From the NCBI GenBank assembly GCA_004535795.1, contig SPIA01000003.1, positions 62,001 through 126,000 on the forward strand: DNA of 64,000 nt, given 5' to 3'. This DNA comes from Gammaproteobacteria bacterium LSUCC0057. GTDB lineage: Bacteria > Pseudomonadota > Gammaproteobacteria > Pseudomonadales > Porticoccaceae. This document shows, one piece after another, positions 27,233 through 35,527 of the stretch (position 1 is the stretch's first letter; each line of letters opens with the position of its first letter). Made by a program: the position numbers and the translations under genes. Below the pieces are notes generated by a model. The model was not told where the DNA came from. It did no database searches and saw nothing but the letters and a program-made list of their open reading frames with translations.

Positions 27233-28141
27233 GTGTTACCGCTGATCACCCACCCCAGTTATAGCTATGGCTTCCCGCCCAACCACCGTTTTGCCATGGA
27301 AAAATTCCAGCTGCTGGCCGACTATCTGCGCGCCAGCGGTCTGCTCCGCGATGACAATCTGTTCCGCCCCAGTCGCGCCAAGCAGCGGTGGCTAGAGCGT
27401 GTGCACTGCGCCGACTACATCCAGCGCTTCATAGACAACCGCTGGAGCGAGCGGGAAATAAAGCGCTGCAATCTGCCGTGGTCGCCGGGGCTGGTGGAGC
27501 GCAGCCTAATTTCGCCGGCGGGAACGGTACTGGCTGCACAGCTGGCGCTGCACACCGGCATCGCCTGCCATCTGGCCGGCGGCACCCACCACGCGCACTA
27601 CGACTACGCCTCCGGGTTCTGTGTCTTTAACGATCTGGCGATAACCGCCAAGTTGCTACTGGAGGAGAACGGCTTAGAGCGGGTGTTAATTTTTGATTGC
27701 GACGTCCACCAAGGCGATGGCACCGCTGTGCTGCTGGCCGGTGAGCCGCGCGCGATTACCTGCTCTATTCACGCTGGCAACAACTTTCCGTTTACCAAGT
27801 CGCTCAGCGATGTCGATGTGGCACTCGACGACGGCATCGGCGATGACGACTATCTCGCCGCTGTCGAGCGCACGTTGTTGCAGCTGTTGGATCAGTATCA
27901 GCCACAGTTGGTGCTCTATGATGCCGGTGTTGATATCTACGCCGGTGACCCGCTGGGGCGCCTGCAGGTGAGCGAGGCGGGTATTCGGCGCCGTGATCGC
28001 TGGGTATTGCAGGCCTTAGTAGAGCGCAATATTCCAGTCGCCACGGTGATTGGTGGCGGCTACGATGATGACCGACAGGCGCTGGCGCGCCGCCATGCCA
28101 TCGTTGTCGAGGAGGCGGCGCGGATTGTCGCCGCCCGCTAG
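27233..28141 (+). CDS. Histone deacetylase-fold amidohydrolase (class IV-like)
   Basis: This 302-residue zinc deacetylase-like enzyme would remove acetyl groups from an unknown small molecule or protein. Motifs are GGTHHAHYDYASGFCVFNDLA (117-135), the metal-binding DCDVHQGDGT (155-164), the second ligand in YDAGVDIYAGDPLG, and the catalytic-Tyr loop VIGGGYDDD. The compact length fits the HDAC11-like bacterial group. Its GTG start follows the dehalogenase stop by five bases with GGAG from that gene's end as ribosome-binding site. The two are therefore co-transcribed with the methyltransferase gene after them. Confidence 0.87.
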   Translation: MLPLITHPSYSYGFPPNHRFAMEKFQLLADYLRASGLLRDDNLFRPSRAKQRWLERVHCADYIQRFIDNRWSEREIKRCNLPWSPGLVERSLISPAGTVLAAQLALHTGIACHLAGGTHHAHYDYASGFCVFNDLAITAKLLLEENGLERVLIFDCDVHQGDGTAVLLAGEPRAITCSIHAGNNFPFTKSLSDVDVALDDGIGDDDYLAAVERTLLQLLDQYQPQLVLYDAGVDIYAGDPLGRLQVSEAGIRRRDRWVLQALVERNIPVATVIGGGYDDDRQALARRHAIVVEEAARIVAAR

Positions 28142-28162
28142 TGCAAGCCCATGGGAGGGTGT

Positions 28163-28633
28163 ATGCGTTGTTTAGAGAATAGAGTGCCACCGCCGTTGCT
28201 GATGGTAATTATCGGGCTGGCCATGGCGCCCGCCATCACCCCACAGCTGCCCTATGCGGCGCCGTGGCAGTGGTTGCTCTGCGCGCTGCTGGTGCTGGCC
28301 GGTGGCGTCGTTGTCAGTTTGGCGCTGCGGGCCTTTGTGCAGCATAAAACCACGGTTAATCCGCTGCAGCCAGCGCGGGCCACAAGCTTGGTCAGCAGTG
28401 GTATTTTTGCCCGCAGCCGCAATCCGATGTACCTCGCGATGGTCTGTTTTTTAACGGCCTGGGCGGTGTTGGGTGGTTGGCAGTGGCAGTGGCTCGGGCC
28501 AATGCTGTTTGCGGCGTATATTCAGCGTTTTCAGATTGCTCCGGAAGAGCGCGCTATGCTGCAGCTGTTTGGTCGCGACTACCAAGAGTACACCGCCGCG
28601 GTGCCGCGCTGGTGGCGTTGGCGTACAAAGTAG
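28163..28633 (+). CDS. ICMT/PEMT-like membrane methyltransferase
   Basis: This 156-residue integral-membrane protein resembles the isoprenylcysteine carboxyl methyltransferase family. It has about four hydrophobic segments and the SAM-binding signature LVSSGIFARSRNPMYLAM with the C-terminal PEERAMLQLFGRDYQEYTAAVPRW. Bacterial members of this type methylate unknown lipids or small molecules. The ATG at 28163 has a strong GGAGGG. It is third in the run with the dehalogenase and the deacetylase-fold gene. Confidence 0.85.
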   Translation: MRCLENRVPPPLLMVIIGLAMAPAITPQLPYAAPWQWLLCALLVLAGGVVVSLALRAFVQHKTTVNPLQPARATSLVSSGIFARSRNPMYLAMVCFLTAWAVLGGWQWQWLGPMLFAAYIQRFQIAPEERAMLQLFGRDYQEYTAAVPRWWRWRTK

Positions 28634-28701
28634 CCGGTGTTTACGGCATAATGCCCACCCCTGGTTGCGGGGCAAAAAACGACTTACGGTGAGAACGGAT
28701 T

Positions 28702-29169
28702 ATGTTAAAAAGTAGTTTGGTGGTTTTCGCACTGCTGCTGTCGCTGCAGAGTGCGTCAGCGGCGGATATACAGGAGCAGAAATTTGGCGACTGGGAGTAT
28801 CGCTGCGATGACCAGAACTGTGAGTTGCGCCAGATTGTGCGCAACGCCAAAGAGGCGCCGGTGGTGCAGGTGACGCTCTACCGCGGCGACAACCAAACCA
28901 CCCAAGTGCGGGTGGCGGTGCCGCTCAATGTCAATTTGCGCCGCGCCGCGGTGTTGGCTGAGGGTGAGCAGCAGCAGTCGCTGGCATATCTGTTCTGCAG
29001 CAGTGCCGCCTGTGTGGCGGGTGGCCAACTCAGTGCAGAGATGATCGCGGCATTTCGCGCCGGTAACGAAGCAAGCCTCAATTTTATCTCGGTAACCGCT
29101 GGGCCACTGCGGGCGCCAATCAGTCTAAAAGGCTTTACTGCCGGCCACCGCAAACTGCTCAGCCAGTAG
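28702..29169 (+). CDS. Periplasmic IalB-like protein
   Basis: This 155-residue exported protein has a signal peptide (MLKSSLVVFALLLSLQSASAA) and a domain like invasion-associated locus B. Visible patterns are FGDWEYRCDDQNCELRQIV, LNVNLRRAAVLAEG and the paired cysteines in LFCSSAACVAGG. The family is widespread in marine proteobacteria with no proven biochemical role; the name comes from Bartonella and does not imply virulence here. It follows the methyltransferase gene by 68 bp and converges with the AraC gene. Confidence 0.78.
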   Translation: MLKSSLVVFALLLSLQSASAADIQEQKFGDWEYRCDDQNCELRQIVRNAKEAPVVQVTLYRGDNQTTQVRVAVPLNVNLRRAAVLAEGEQQQSLAYLFCSSAACVAGGQLSAEMIAAFRAGNEASLNFISVTAGPLRAPISLKGFTAGHRKLLSQ

Positions 29170-29175
29170 CAGACT

Positions 29176-30129
29176 CTAGTCGTGGCGTTTGTTGCGCAAG
29201 CTGCGCGGGGTGAGAGCGTAGCGGGCTTTGAAGGCGCGGTTGAAGGTGCTGATGTCGTTAAAGCCGTTGTTCATGGCGATAGTGCCAATGGTCTGGTGGT
29301 CAAACTCCGCTTGCTCTAGCTGGCGGCGGCTGCGCTCTAGCCGCCGCGCCAGGATCCATTTGGCGGTAGACGTTTGCTCGCGGGCAAACAGCCGGTTGAG
29401 GTAGCGCACCGAGATGGCGTGGGCGGCCGCTACCGTTTGCGGCGACAGCGCGCAGTCGGTCAACCGCTCTTCAATGTAGTCGTGGATGCGGCGCAGCAGC
29501 TGGTCGCTGCGACTCAATGCCCGCTCTGCGGTGATCGGCGCAGCGCCGGCGATTAGGTCGAGCAGTGCGTTGGCCAGCCGCATACCGCTCTCCTCGGAGA
29601 GCGCGGGCGCTTGCTGTTCAAGCTCTTGAATGAACACTGATGCCAATCGGCCGCTGCCGCTCTGGCCGACTATGCGTGCCCCGACAATTCGTGCCAAATT
29701 GGCTATCCGCCCCTCTAAGCGGTGCCTTGGGGTTGCTATCCAGATGGCGTCAAAAACCCGTGAGCTAGCCATGGCGTACTCTTGGGCGCTGTCGAGGAGT
29801 GCGATATCGTTAGCTTGCAGGACTGTCTGTGCCCCCTGATAGTCGAGGTCGGCGTAACCGCTTATCAGACAGCAGACGTAGTAGAAATGCCGTTGCGAGT
29901 GGTCGATCAGCCGCTGTGTGCGGTGGACTAGCACTTCACCTTGTGGAAACCGTGTGCGCAGCAACTCTAAATCGCCCAGCGACGTTATCAACACTTCGCC
30001 ATCTTGCTGCCAGTCGCGACAAGTCACTTCAAATTCAGTGAACAGAGCGGCTATCTGCTCGGCGAGATGCTCTTTGCGCATAACGATGCGACGTCTCGGC
30101 AAAGGCTGCTGTTGACTGTCAAAAATCAT
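29176..30129 (-). CDS. AraC-family regulator next to the monooxygenase
   Basis: This 317-residue regulator has an N-terminal AraC_binding_2-like cupin region (FPQGEVLVHRTQRLIDHSQ, then ANDIALLDSAQEYAM). The C-terminal AraC DNA-binding pair (LSPQTVAAAHAISVRYLNRLFAREQTS; IGTIAMNNGFNDISTFNRAFKARYALTPRSLR) is complete. An internal ATG at 30081 could be the true start. It is divergent from the Baeyer-Villiger monooxygenase gene with a 148-bp gap and is therefore its likely activator. Confidence 0.88.
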   Translation of the reverse strand: MIFDSQQQPLPRRRIVMRKEHLAEQIAALFTEFEVTCRDWQQDGEVLITSLGDLELLRTRFPQGEVLVHRTQRLIDHSQRHFYYVCCLISGYADLDYQGAQTVLQANDIALLDSAQEYAMASSRVFDAIWIATPRHRLEGRIANLARIVGARIVGQSGSGRLASVFIQELEQQAPALSEESGMRLANALLDLIAGAAPITAERALSRSDQLLRRIHDYIEERLTDCALSPQTVAAAHAISVRYLNRLFAREQTSTAKWILARRLERSRRQLEQAEFDHQTIGTIAMNNGFNDISTFNRAFKARYALTPRSLRNKRHD

Positions 30130-30176
30130 ATTGGCATCCGCAATGGCGTGACAAGTGGAACGCAGTATAACTAATA

Positions 30177-30201
30177 TGCATAAAATTCCATAATTGCATA
30201 A
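30177..30201 (+). promoter_or_regulatory. Candidate direct-repeat site before the monooxygenase gene
   Basis: TGCATAA occurs at 30177-30183 and 30195-30201, 18 bp start to start, in an AT-rich patch of the divergent gap. The spacing is shorter than the 21-22 bp typical of AraC-type sites, so this is a weak candidate binding site for the AraC regulator. Confidence 0.25.
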
Positions 30202-30277
30202 TAATTGGCCCGTCAGTCCGCAGACAACTCAGTGCAGCTACAGCAAACTATTTCTACTATTAATGGGAGGTGTAGCT

Positions 30278-31885
30278 ATGACAACAAAAACAGTAGAAGC
30301 ATTAGTAGTGGGTGCCGGTATCGCCGGTCTCTACCAACTTTATAAACTTCGCGAAGCGGGTATGCAGGTGCACTGTGTTGATGCCGGCAGCGATATTGGC
30401 GGTACCTGGCACTGGAACTGTTACCCGGGAGCGCGGCTGGATTCGCCCTCATATACCTATCAGTACTGGTTTTCTGACGAGCTGCTCGATCAGTGGCGTT
30501 GGAGCGAGCGCTTTCCCACCCAGCCAGAGATTAAACGCTATCTGAAATTTACCGCCGACAAGTTTGCTCTGCACGATCAGATACAACTCAATACCCGTAT
30601 CGTCGGCGCCGATTGGGACGACAGTGCCGGCCACTGGGTAGTGCGCAGTGAAGCGGGTGAAGTTTGGCATGCGCAGTACTTGGTCAGCTGTGTCGGCATG
30701 TTGTCGGCACCCAAGTTGCCGCCGTTCCCCGGCCATGAAAAGTTCAAGGGCACCATCGCCCACACAGCTCGTTGGCCGCAAGGCGGGGTCGACCTGAAGG
30801 GCAAAAAAGTCGGCGTGGTCGGCACTGGCGCCACCGGCATCCAGGTGATCCAGACCATTGCCGCTGAGGTAGGCGAGCTCAATGTCTTCCAGCGCACCGC
30901 ACAGTATGCTGTGAAAATGGATAACTATTCACTCGAGGGTGAGCGCGGAGACTATTGGCGCTCACAGCATGAGAATTTAAAAAATAATCTGCCCAACACC
31001 TTTGGTGGCTTTGAATGGACACTGCCGGAGATGGACTGGGCGCGTTCGCTGAGCGTGGAGGAGCGCCATGAGCTGCTGGAGAGCTGCTGGGCCGACGGCT
31101 CGCTGAAAATGTGGGTAGGCACCTACCCCGAAGTGCTTACCGACGCCGCGCTCAACCAAGAGGTTTCTGAGTTTGCCCGCGAAAAGATCCGTGCGCGCAT
31201 CAACAACCCGGCGCTTGAGGAGAAATTGGTCCCGACTAGCTACGGCTTTGGCACCTATCGAGTGCCCTTGGAAAATGGCTACTACGAGGTCTTCTCGCGC
31301 GACAATGTCAACTTAGTCGATGTCGCCGAGACCCCGATTGAAGCGTTCAGTGAGAACGGCCTGATCGTTGGCGGTAAAGAGTATGAGCTGGATGTGCTGG
31401 TACTGGCGACCGGGTTCGATGCCGGCACCGGTTCACTGACGCAGATGAATATCCGCGGCCGCGACGGCGTGTCGCTGACCGAGCTGTGGAGCAAAGATAT
31501 CACCTCGACCATGGGGCTGCAGGTGCACGGTTTCCCCAACCTGTTCACCATCGCCGGGCCACTGGCGCCGGCAACTGCTTTCTGCAACATGCCCACCTGC
31601 CTGCAGCAGCAGGTCGATTGGGTCAGTGATGCGATCTTCCACCTGCGCGACAACGGTTTTAAATCGATAGAGCCGAGCCAAGCCAAGCAAGATGAGTGGG
31701 TCAGCCATCACGATGAAGTGGCCAATATGACGCTGTTGGTGCACACCAACGCCTGGTACAACGGCGCCAACATTGAGGGCAAGCCGCGCCGCTTACTCTC
31801 CTATATCGGCGGTGTAGGCACTTACCGCGATCTGTGTGCGCAGGTGGCAGAGAGTGGCTATCAAGGTTTCATAAAAGCCGCTTAA
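30278..31885 (+). CDS. Baeyer-Villiger-type flavin monooxygenase
   Basis: This 535-residue cytoplasmic enzyme uses FAD, NADPH and O2 to insert oxygen next to a ketone, or to oxidise a soft heteroatom. It has two Rossmann motifs (VVGAGIAGLYQLYKL, about 10-24; VGVVGTGATGIQVIQ, about 178-192). Between them is the Baeyer-Villiger fingerprint FxGxxxHxxxWP, seen as F156, G158, H162, W166 and P167. The N-terminal GTWHWNCYPGARLDSPSYTYQ is typical of cyclohexanone/cyclododecanone monooxygenases. A strong GGGAGG precedes the ATG. It stands between its likely AraC activator and a bidirectional terminator. Confidence 0.9.
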   Translation: MTTKTVEALVVGAGIAGLYQLYKLREAGMQVHCVDAGSDIGGTWHWNCYPGARLDSPSYTYQYWFSDELLDQWRWSERFPTQPEIKRYLKFTADKFALHDQIQLNTRIVGADWDDSAGHWVVRSEAGEVWHAQYLVSCVGMLSAPKLPPFPGHEKFKGTIAHTARWPQGGVDLKGKKVGVVGTGATGIQVIQTIAAEVGELNVFQRTAQYAVKMDNYSLEGERGDYWRSQHENLKNNLPNTFGGFEWTLPEMDWARSLSVEERHELLESCWADGSLKMWVGTYPEVLTDAALNQEVSEFAREKIRARINNPALEEKLVPTSYGFGTYRVPLENGYYEVFSRDNVNLVDVAETPIEAFSENGLIVGGKEYELDVLVLATGFDAGTGSLTQMNIRGRDGVSLTELWSKDITSTMGLQVHGFPNLFTIAGPLAPATAFCNMPTCLQQQVDWVSDAIFHLRDNGFKSIEPSQAKQDEWVSHHDEVANMTLLVHTNAWYNGANIEGKPRRLLSYIGGVGTYRDLCAQVAESGYQGFIKAA

Positions 31886-31906
31886 AGCTGTGTTTAGCTA
31901 GTATAA

Positions 31907-31943
31907 AAAAAGCCCTGCCAGCTGGTCGCTGACGGGGCTTTTT
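31907..31943. terminator. Bidirectional terminator between monooxygenase and gpx
   Basis: AAAAAGCCCTG pairs with CGGGGCTTTTT (one G-T pair), with a further CAGC/GCTG pairing inside the loop. The A-run on one side and T-run on the other let it end transcription of both converging genes. Confidence 0.85.
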
Positions 31944-31979
31944 AGTGGCCGCGGAGTGCGCGGCAGCCGCCGGGTTAGC

Positions 31980-32522
31980 TCAGGCGGCGAGGGCCGCTTC
32001 AATGGCTGCGCTGATCGCCGCGTCATCGGGTGCGGTGTCGGGTGCAAAGCGGCTGATGACCGTGCCATCTTTGCCGATCAAAAATTTCTCAAAATTCCAC
32101 AGCACTTCAGGTGCCGGGGTTGGCTCAATGCCAAAACCTTTCAGCCGCTCGGCAAAACGCTGGCGGTCGGGGGTCTCTGGGTGGGCAGCGGTCAGCGCGC
32201 TGTAGAGCGGGTGTTGGTCGGCGCCGGTGACGGCGATCTTCGCCAGTACCGGGAAGCTGACCCCGTAGTTGACCTGGCAAAATTCTTGAATCTCGGCATC
32301 GCTGCCGGGCTCTTGCTCTTTAAAGTCGTTGGCGGGCATGCCGATCACGCTGAAGCCCTGTGCCGCGTAGCGCTCGTGAAGCTTTTGCAGCGCCTCGTAT
32401 TGCGGGGTGAGGCCGCACTTAGAGGCGACGTTGACGACTAGCAGGACCTGGCCGGCCCAGTCGCCAAGGGTAGTGGCGCTCTGGTCGGCTTTTTTTAGAG
32501 CGATGGTTTGTAGTGCACTCAT
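31980..32522 (-). CDS. Glutathione peroxidase (thiol type)
   Basis: This 180-residue enzyme reduces hydrogen and lipid peroxides using glutathione or thioredoxin. The catalytic tetrad is visible: Cys36 in NVASKCGLTP (cysteine, not selenocysteine), Gln70 in NDFKEQEPG, and Trp142-Asn143 in VLWNFEKFLI. A 30-residue insertion (about 111-140) makes it longer than the usual 160. I start at 32522, where GGAG precedes the ATG; the frame is open further upstream but has no family similarity there. It is divergent from the isochorismatase-family gene. Confidence 0.92.
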   Translation of the reverse strand: MSALQTIALKKADQSATTLGDWAGQVLLVVNVASKCGLTPQYEALQKLHERYAAQGFSVIGMPANDFKEQEPGSDAEIQEFCQVNYGVSFPVLAKIAVTGADQHPLYSALTAAHPETPDRQRFAERLKGFGIEPTPAPEVLWNFEKFLIGKDGTVISRFAPDTAPDDAAISAAIEAALAA

Positions 32523-32630
32523 GGTTATCTCCAGAAAAGTAGGGGGGTTGCGCCGCTCGATATAAACACGAAACCGCTGCCGAGAAAAGTGCAGTAGTTT
32601 GGCCCGCCGGCTAAAAAGTCGATTCGGCAG

Positions 32631-32660
32631 TTGCACTCGCCACGCTAATTGATATATAAA
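32631..32660 (+). promoter_or_regulatory. Candidate sigma-70 promoter of the hydantoinase operon
   Basis: TTGCAC (32631-32636) and TATAAA (32655-32660) are separated by 18 bp; TATATA at 32653 gives 16 bp. The stretch is markedly AT-rich compared with its GC-rich surroundings and lies 69 bp before the first gene of the operon. Confidence 0.4.
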
Positions 32661-32728
32661 TATAACATTCTGACAATATTGAGTTGTTAGCAATGGCGTT
32701 GTCACTCATTTAACTGGCGGGAAAGCGA

Positions 32729-33355
32729 ATGGATTTACAGCGCAATCAGCTGGGATTGCTGGGCAGGCCGGGACTGCTGCTGATCGATATGATCGAGGGC
32801 TTCACCGACCCCGCCTGTGCGCTGGGCAGTGAGTCGGACCGCGCAGTAGCCGCTGCCGCGCAGTTGCTGGCGGTGTTTCGCGCCAACGGCTGGCCGGTAT
32901 TTTTCACCACCGTGATCTACCGCGACAATAGCGAAGCGGCGGTATTCCGCCAGCGAGTGCCAGCGCTCAACCTGTTGACCGCGGGCTCGCGGTGGGTACA
33001 GGTAGACAGCCGCCTTGCGCCGCTGGCGGGTGAGCAAGTCATTGAAAAACAATGGGCCAGCGCCTTTTTTAAAACAGAACTGGCCGAGCAGCTCGCTGCT
33101 AAACGGGTCGACAGCTTGGTCATCGGTGGCCTTACCACTAGCGGCTGTGTGCGCGCCAGTGCGGTCGATGCACTGCAACACAACTACTGCACAGTGGTAG
33201 TTGAGGAAGCAGTCAGTGACAGAAATCTGCAGGCACACCGCGCCAATCTGTTCGATATGCATGCCAAATATGTCGACGTGCAGAGCCTTGAGCAGACGCT
33301 GCAACAGCTGCAGCAATTGGCGGCTGGCAACGCAACAACAATGGAGCAAGCATGA
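32729..33355 (+). CDS. Isochorismatase-family hydrolase (N-carbamoylsarcosine amidase-like)
   Basis: This 208-residue cysteine hydrolase probably removes ammonia (and CO2) from a carbamoyl or amide compound. The family triad is present: Asp20 in LLIDMIEGF, Lys107 in VIEKQWASAFF and Cys140 in TTSGCVRASAVDALQ. The C-terminal AVSDRNLQAHRANLFDMHAKY is the pattern of N-carbamoylsarcosine and maleamate amidohydrolases. It is first of a six-gene run. Its stop overlaps the CoA-transferase start by four bases (ATGA). Next to hydantoinase A and B, a role after ring opening, as in N-methylhydantoin breakdown, is an attractive inference but unproven. Confidence 0.85.
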   Translation: MDLQRNQLGLLGRPGLLLIDMIEGFTDPACALGSESDRAVAAAAQLLAVFRANGWPVFFTTVIYRDNSEAAVFRQRVPALNLLTAGSRWVQVDSRLAPLAGEQVIEKQWASAFFKTELAEQLAAKRVDSLVIGGLTTSGCVRASAVDALQHNYCTVVVEEAVSDRNLQAHRANLFDMHAKYVDVQSLEQTLQQLQQLAAGNATTMEQA

Positions 33356-34551
33356 ACAAACCGTTGCACGGTGTGCGCATTTTAGACCTCACCCATATGC
33401 TCTCCGGCCCCTATGCGGGCATGGTGCTTGCAGATCTCGGCGCCGAAACCATCAAGGTTGAGCCACTCGCCGGTGAGGGCACCCGTAAGTTGTTGGCGGC
33501 TGACCCGCTCAATTCGGTCGAAGGTATGGGTGCTTATTTCCTCACCCTTAACCGCAATAAGAAAAGTGTCGCCATCGACCTCAAAGACCCTGAGGGGTTG
33601 GCGCTGTTTTACCAATTAGTGGCAAAGTCGGACATTGTTCTGAGCAATTTTGGCCCCGGTGTCCCAGAGCGGTTAAAGATAGACTTTGACTCGCTGAAAA
33701 GCCACAACCCGAAAATTATCACCTGTGCTATCTCGGGCTTTGGCTCCGATGGCCCCAGCCACAAGCGCCCTGCTTTTGATCAGGTTGCGCAGGCCATCGG
33801 CGGCGGTATGTCGATTACCGGCACCGATGCCGACCACCCGATGCGCGCTGGCATACCGATCGGCGATTTGGGCGGTGGCATGTTTGGCGTTATGGGTGTT
33901 TTAGCGGCACTTTACGAGCGCGAGCGCAGCGGTCTCGGCCAGCATGTAGACATCTCTATGCTCGATGTGCAGGTGTCGCTGCTCAACTACATGGCCACCA
34001 TGCACCTGCTCTCTGGCATTGACCCCGAGCCAATTGGCAACGCCCATTTTGTCCACGTGCCATATAATACTTTCCGCTGTAGTGACGGCTTTATTGTCAT
34101 TGCAGTGATTACCGACAACTTTTGGCAAAACCTCAAAGAGGTGGTGCAGGTGGCGGCTTTTGACAACCCAGAATACGACACACAGCCGGCGCGGCTGCGC
34201 GATGCCGAGTTTATCAACGCCACCCTCAATGAGGTGCTGGGCAAACAGAGTTGCGCCCACTGGTTGGCGCAGCTGGAGGCGCGGCGCATTCCCTGCGCGC
34301 CGGTCAATAAGTTTAGCCAGTCGCTCAACGACCCCCAGGTGTTGCACCGCAAGATGGTGGTCGAGATTACCCACCCTTCCGGTGCGCCGGCGAAAGTGCC
34401 CGGCAATCCGATTAAATTGTCGCGCAGCAGCGAGGAGAGTTTCAGCTCGCCGCCACTGCTGGGCGAGCACACCGAGCAGGTGTTGCGCGAGCTGTTGGGT
34501 AAAACCGATGACGAAATTACCGCGCTGCGCAGCGCCGGTTATGTCAAGTAG
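33352..34551 (+). CDS. CaiB/BaiF family III CoA-transferase
   Basis: This 399-residue enzyme moves CoA from a donor thioester to a carboxylic acid. It begins with the family signature LHGVRILDLTHMLSGPYAGMVLADLGAETIKVEP. The nucleophilic Asp172 lies in GIPIGDLGGGMFG, and the second domain with GLGQHVDISMLDVQVSLL is complete. The substrate acid cannot be read. Its place directly before HMG-CoA lyase makes 3-hydroxy-3-methylglutarate, or a closely related acid, a plausible substrate. Confidence 0.92.
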   Translation: MNKPLHGVRILDLTHMLSGPYAGMVLADLGAETIKVEPLAGEGTRKLLAADPLNSVEGMGAYFLTLNRNKKSVAIDLKDPEGLALFYQLVAKSDIVLSNFGPGVPERLKIDFDSLKSHNPKIITCAISGFGSDGPSHKRPAFDQVAQAIGGGMSITGTDADHPMRAGIPIGDLGGGMFGVMGVLAALYERERSGLGQHVDISMLDVQVSLLNYMATMHLLSGIDPEPIGNAHFVHVPYNTFRCSDGFIVIAVITDNFWQNLKEVVQVAAFDNPEYDTQPARLRDAEFINATLNEVLGKQSCAHWLAQLEARRIPCAPVNKFSQSLNDPQVLHRKMVVEITHPSGAPAKVPGNPIKLSRSSEESFSSPPLLGEHTEQVLRELLGKTDDEITALRSAGYVK

Positions 34552-34560
34552 GGGGCGATA

Positions 34561-35472
34561 ATGGCTGATTTTGTCCACATTACCGATGTTGGCCCGCGCG
34601 ACGGGCTACAAAACCAGCGCCAAGTGCTCACCGTTGAGCAGCGTTTGGCATTGATCGACAGTCTCTACGCCGCCGGCCTCGCCGAGGTGGAGGTGGGCAG
34701 CTTTGTCTCGCCCAAGTTGGTGCCCGCCATGGCCAATACCGATGCGGTGGTGGCGGCTGTCAACCGCGCTGCCGGGCGCCGCGCTACCAGCTTAATTTTG
34801 AATCGGCGCGGCTACGAGCTAGCCCGCGCTGCCGGCAGCCGCTCGGTGACCATGGTGCTCTACGGCAGCGAGGGGATGGCGCGTAAAAATGCCAACCTCG
34901 GTATGCACGAGGCCGAGGCGATCACACTAGAGATTATGCAGCAGGCGGCCGCTGACAACATCGAGGTGATCGCCACCATTGCGGTTGCCTTTGAGTGCCC
35001 GTTTGACGGCGCCACGGCGCCGGCTGAGGTCGCCCGTATAGCGGAAAAATTTGTCGCCGCCGGCGCGGTGCGGGCGGTGTTGGCCGACACCATCGGCGCC
35101 GCCAATCCGCGCCAAGTGGCAGAGCTCACCCGGCAGCTGTTGACGGCGTTGCCGGCCAGTAAGCTCGGCTGTCACTTTCACGACACCCGGGCGTTGGGGC
35201 TGGCCAATATCTACGCGGCGCTGGAGAGTGGTGTGCGCTATTTTGACGCCTCGATCGCTGGTTTGGGTGGCTGTCCGTTCGCCCCCGGTGCCAGCGGCAA
35301 TGTCGCCACTGAGGATGCAGTGATGTTGGCCGAGCAGCTCGGGTTTAGCACCGCCATCGACACCGCCAAGTTGTTAGTAGCGAGCGATCTGGCGGCAGAG
35401 TTAACCGGCTCGGCACCGGGCGGGCGGGCAAAAATTTGGTTGCGCAGGCAACTCGAAAAGGCGGCGGCCTAA
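34561..35472 (+). CDS. mvaB: Hydroxymethylglutaryl-CoA lyase
   Basis: This 303-residue lyase splits 3-hydroxy-3-methylglutaryl-CoA into acetyl-CoA and acetoacetate. It has the TIM-barrel metal and catalytic residues of the family: Asp9 and Arg13 in ITDVGPRDGLQN, His205 and His207 in CHFHDTRA. The active-site Cys238 lies in the signature GLGGCPFAPGASGNVATED. All key residues are intact. HMG-CoA lyase usually sits with leucine or terpenoid catabolic genes (acyl-CoA dehydrogenase, carboxylase), none of which is here. Instead it is nine bases after a CoA-transferase and is followed by hydantoinase A. Confidence 0.93.
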   Translation: MADFVHITDVGPRDGLQNQRQVLTVEQRLALIDSLYAAGLAEVEVGSFVSPKLVPAMANTDAVVAAVNRAAGRRATSLILNRRGYELARAAGSRSVTMVLYGSEGMARKNANLGMHEAEAITLEIMQQAAADNIEVIATIAVAFECPFDGATAPAEVARIAEKFVAAGAVRAVLADTIGAANPRQVAELTRQLLTALPASKLGCHFHDTRALGLANIYAALESGVRYFDASIAGLGGCPFAPGASGNVATEDAVMLAEQLGFSTAIDTAKLLVASDLAAELTGSAPGGRAKIWLRRQLEKAAA

Positions 35473-35527
35473 TGGCCGGCAGCTAAGAGCGGTTGCAGCA
35501 AGAGTCAATGTTACTGGGGATGAGCGT

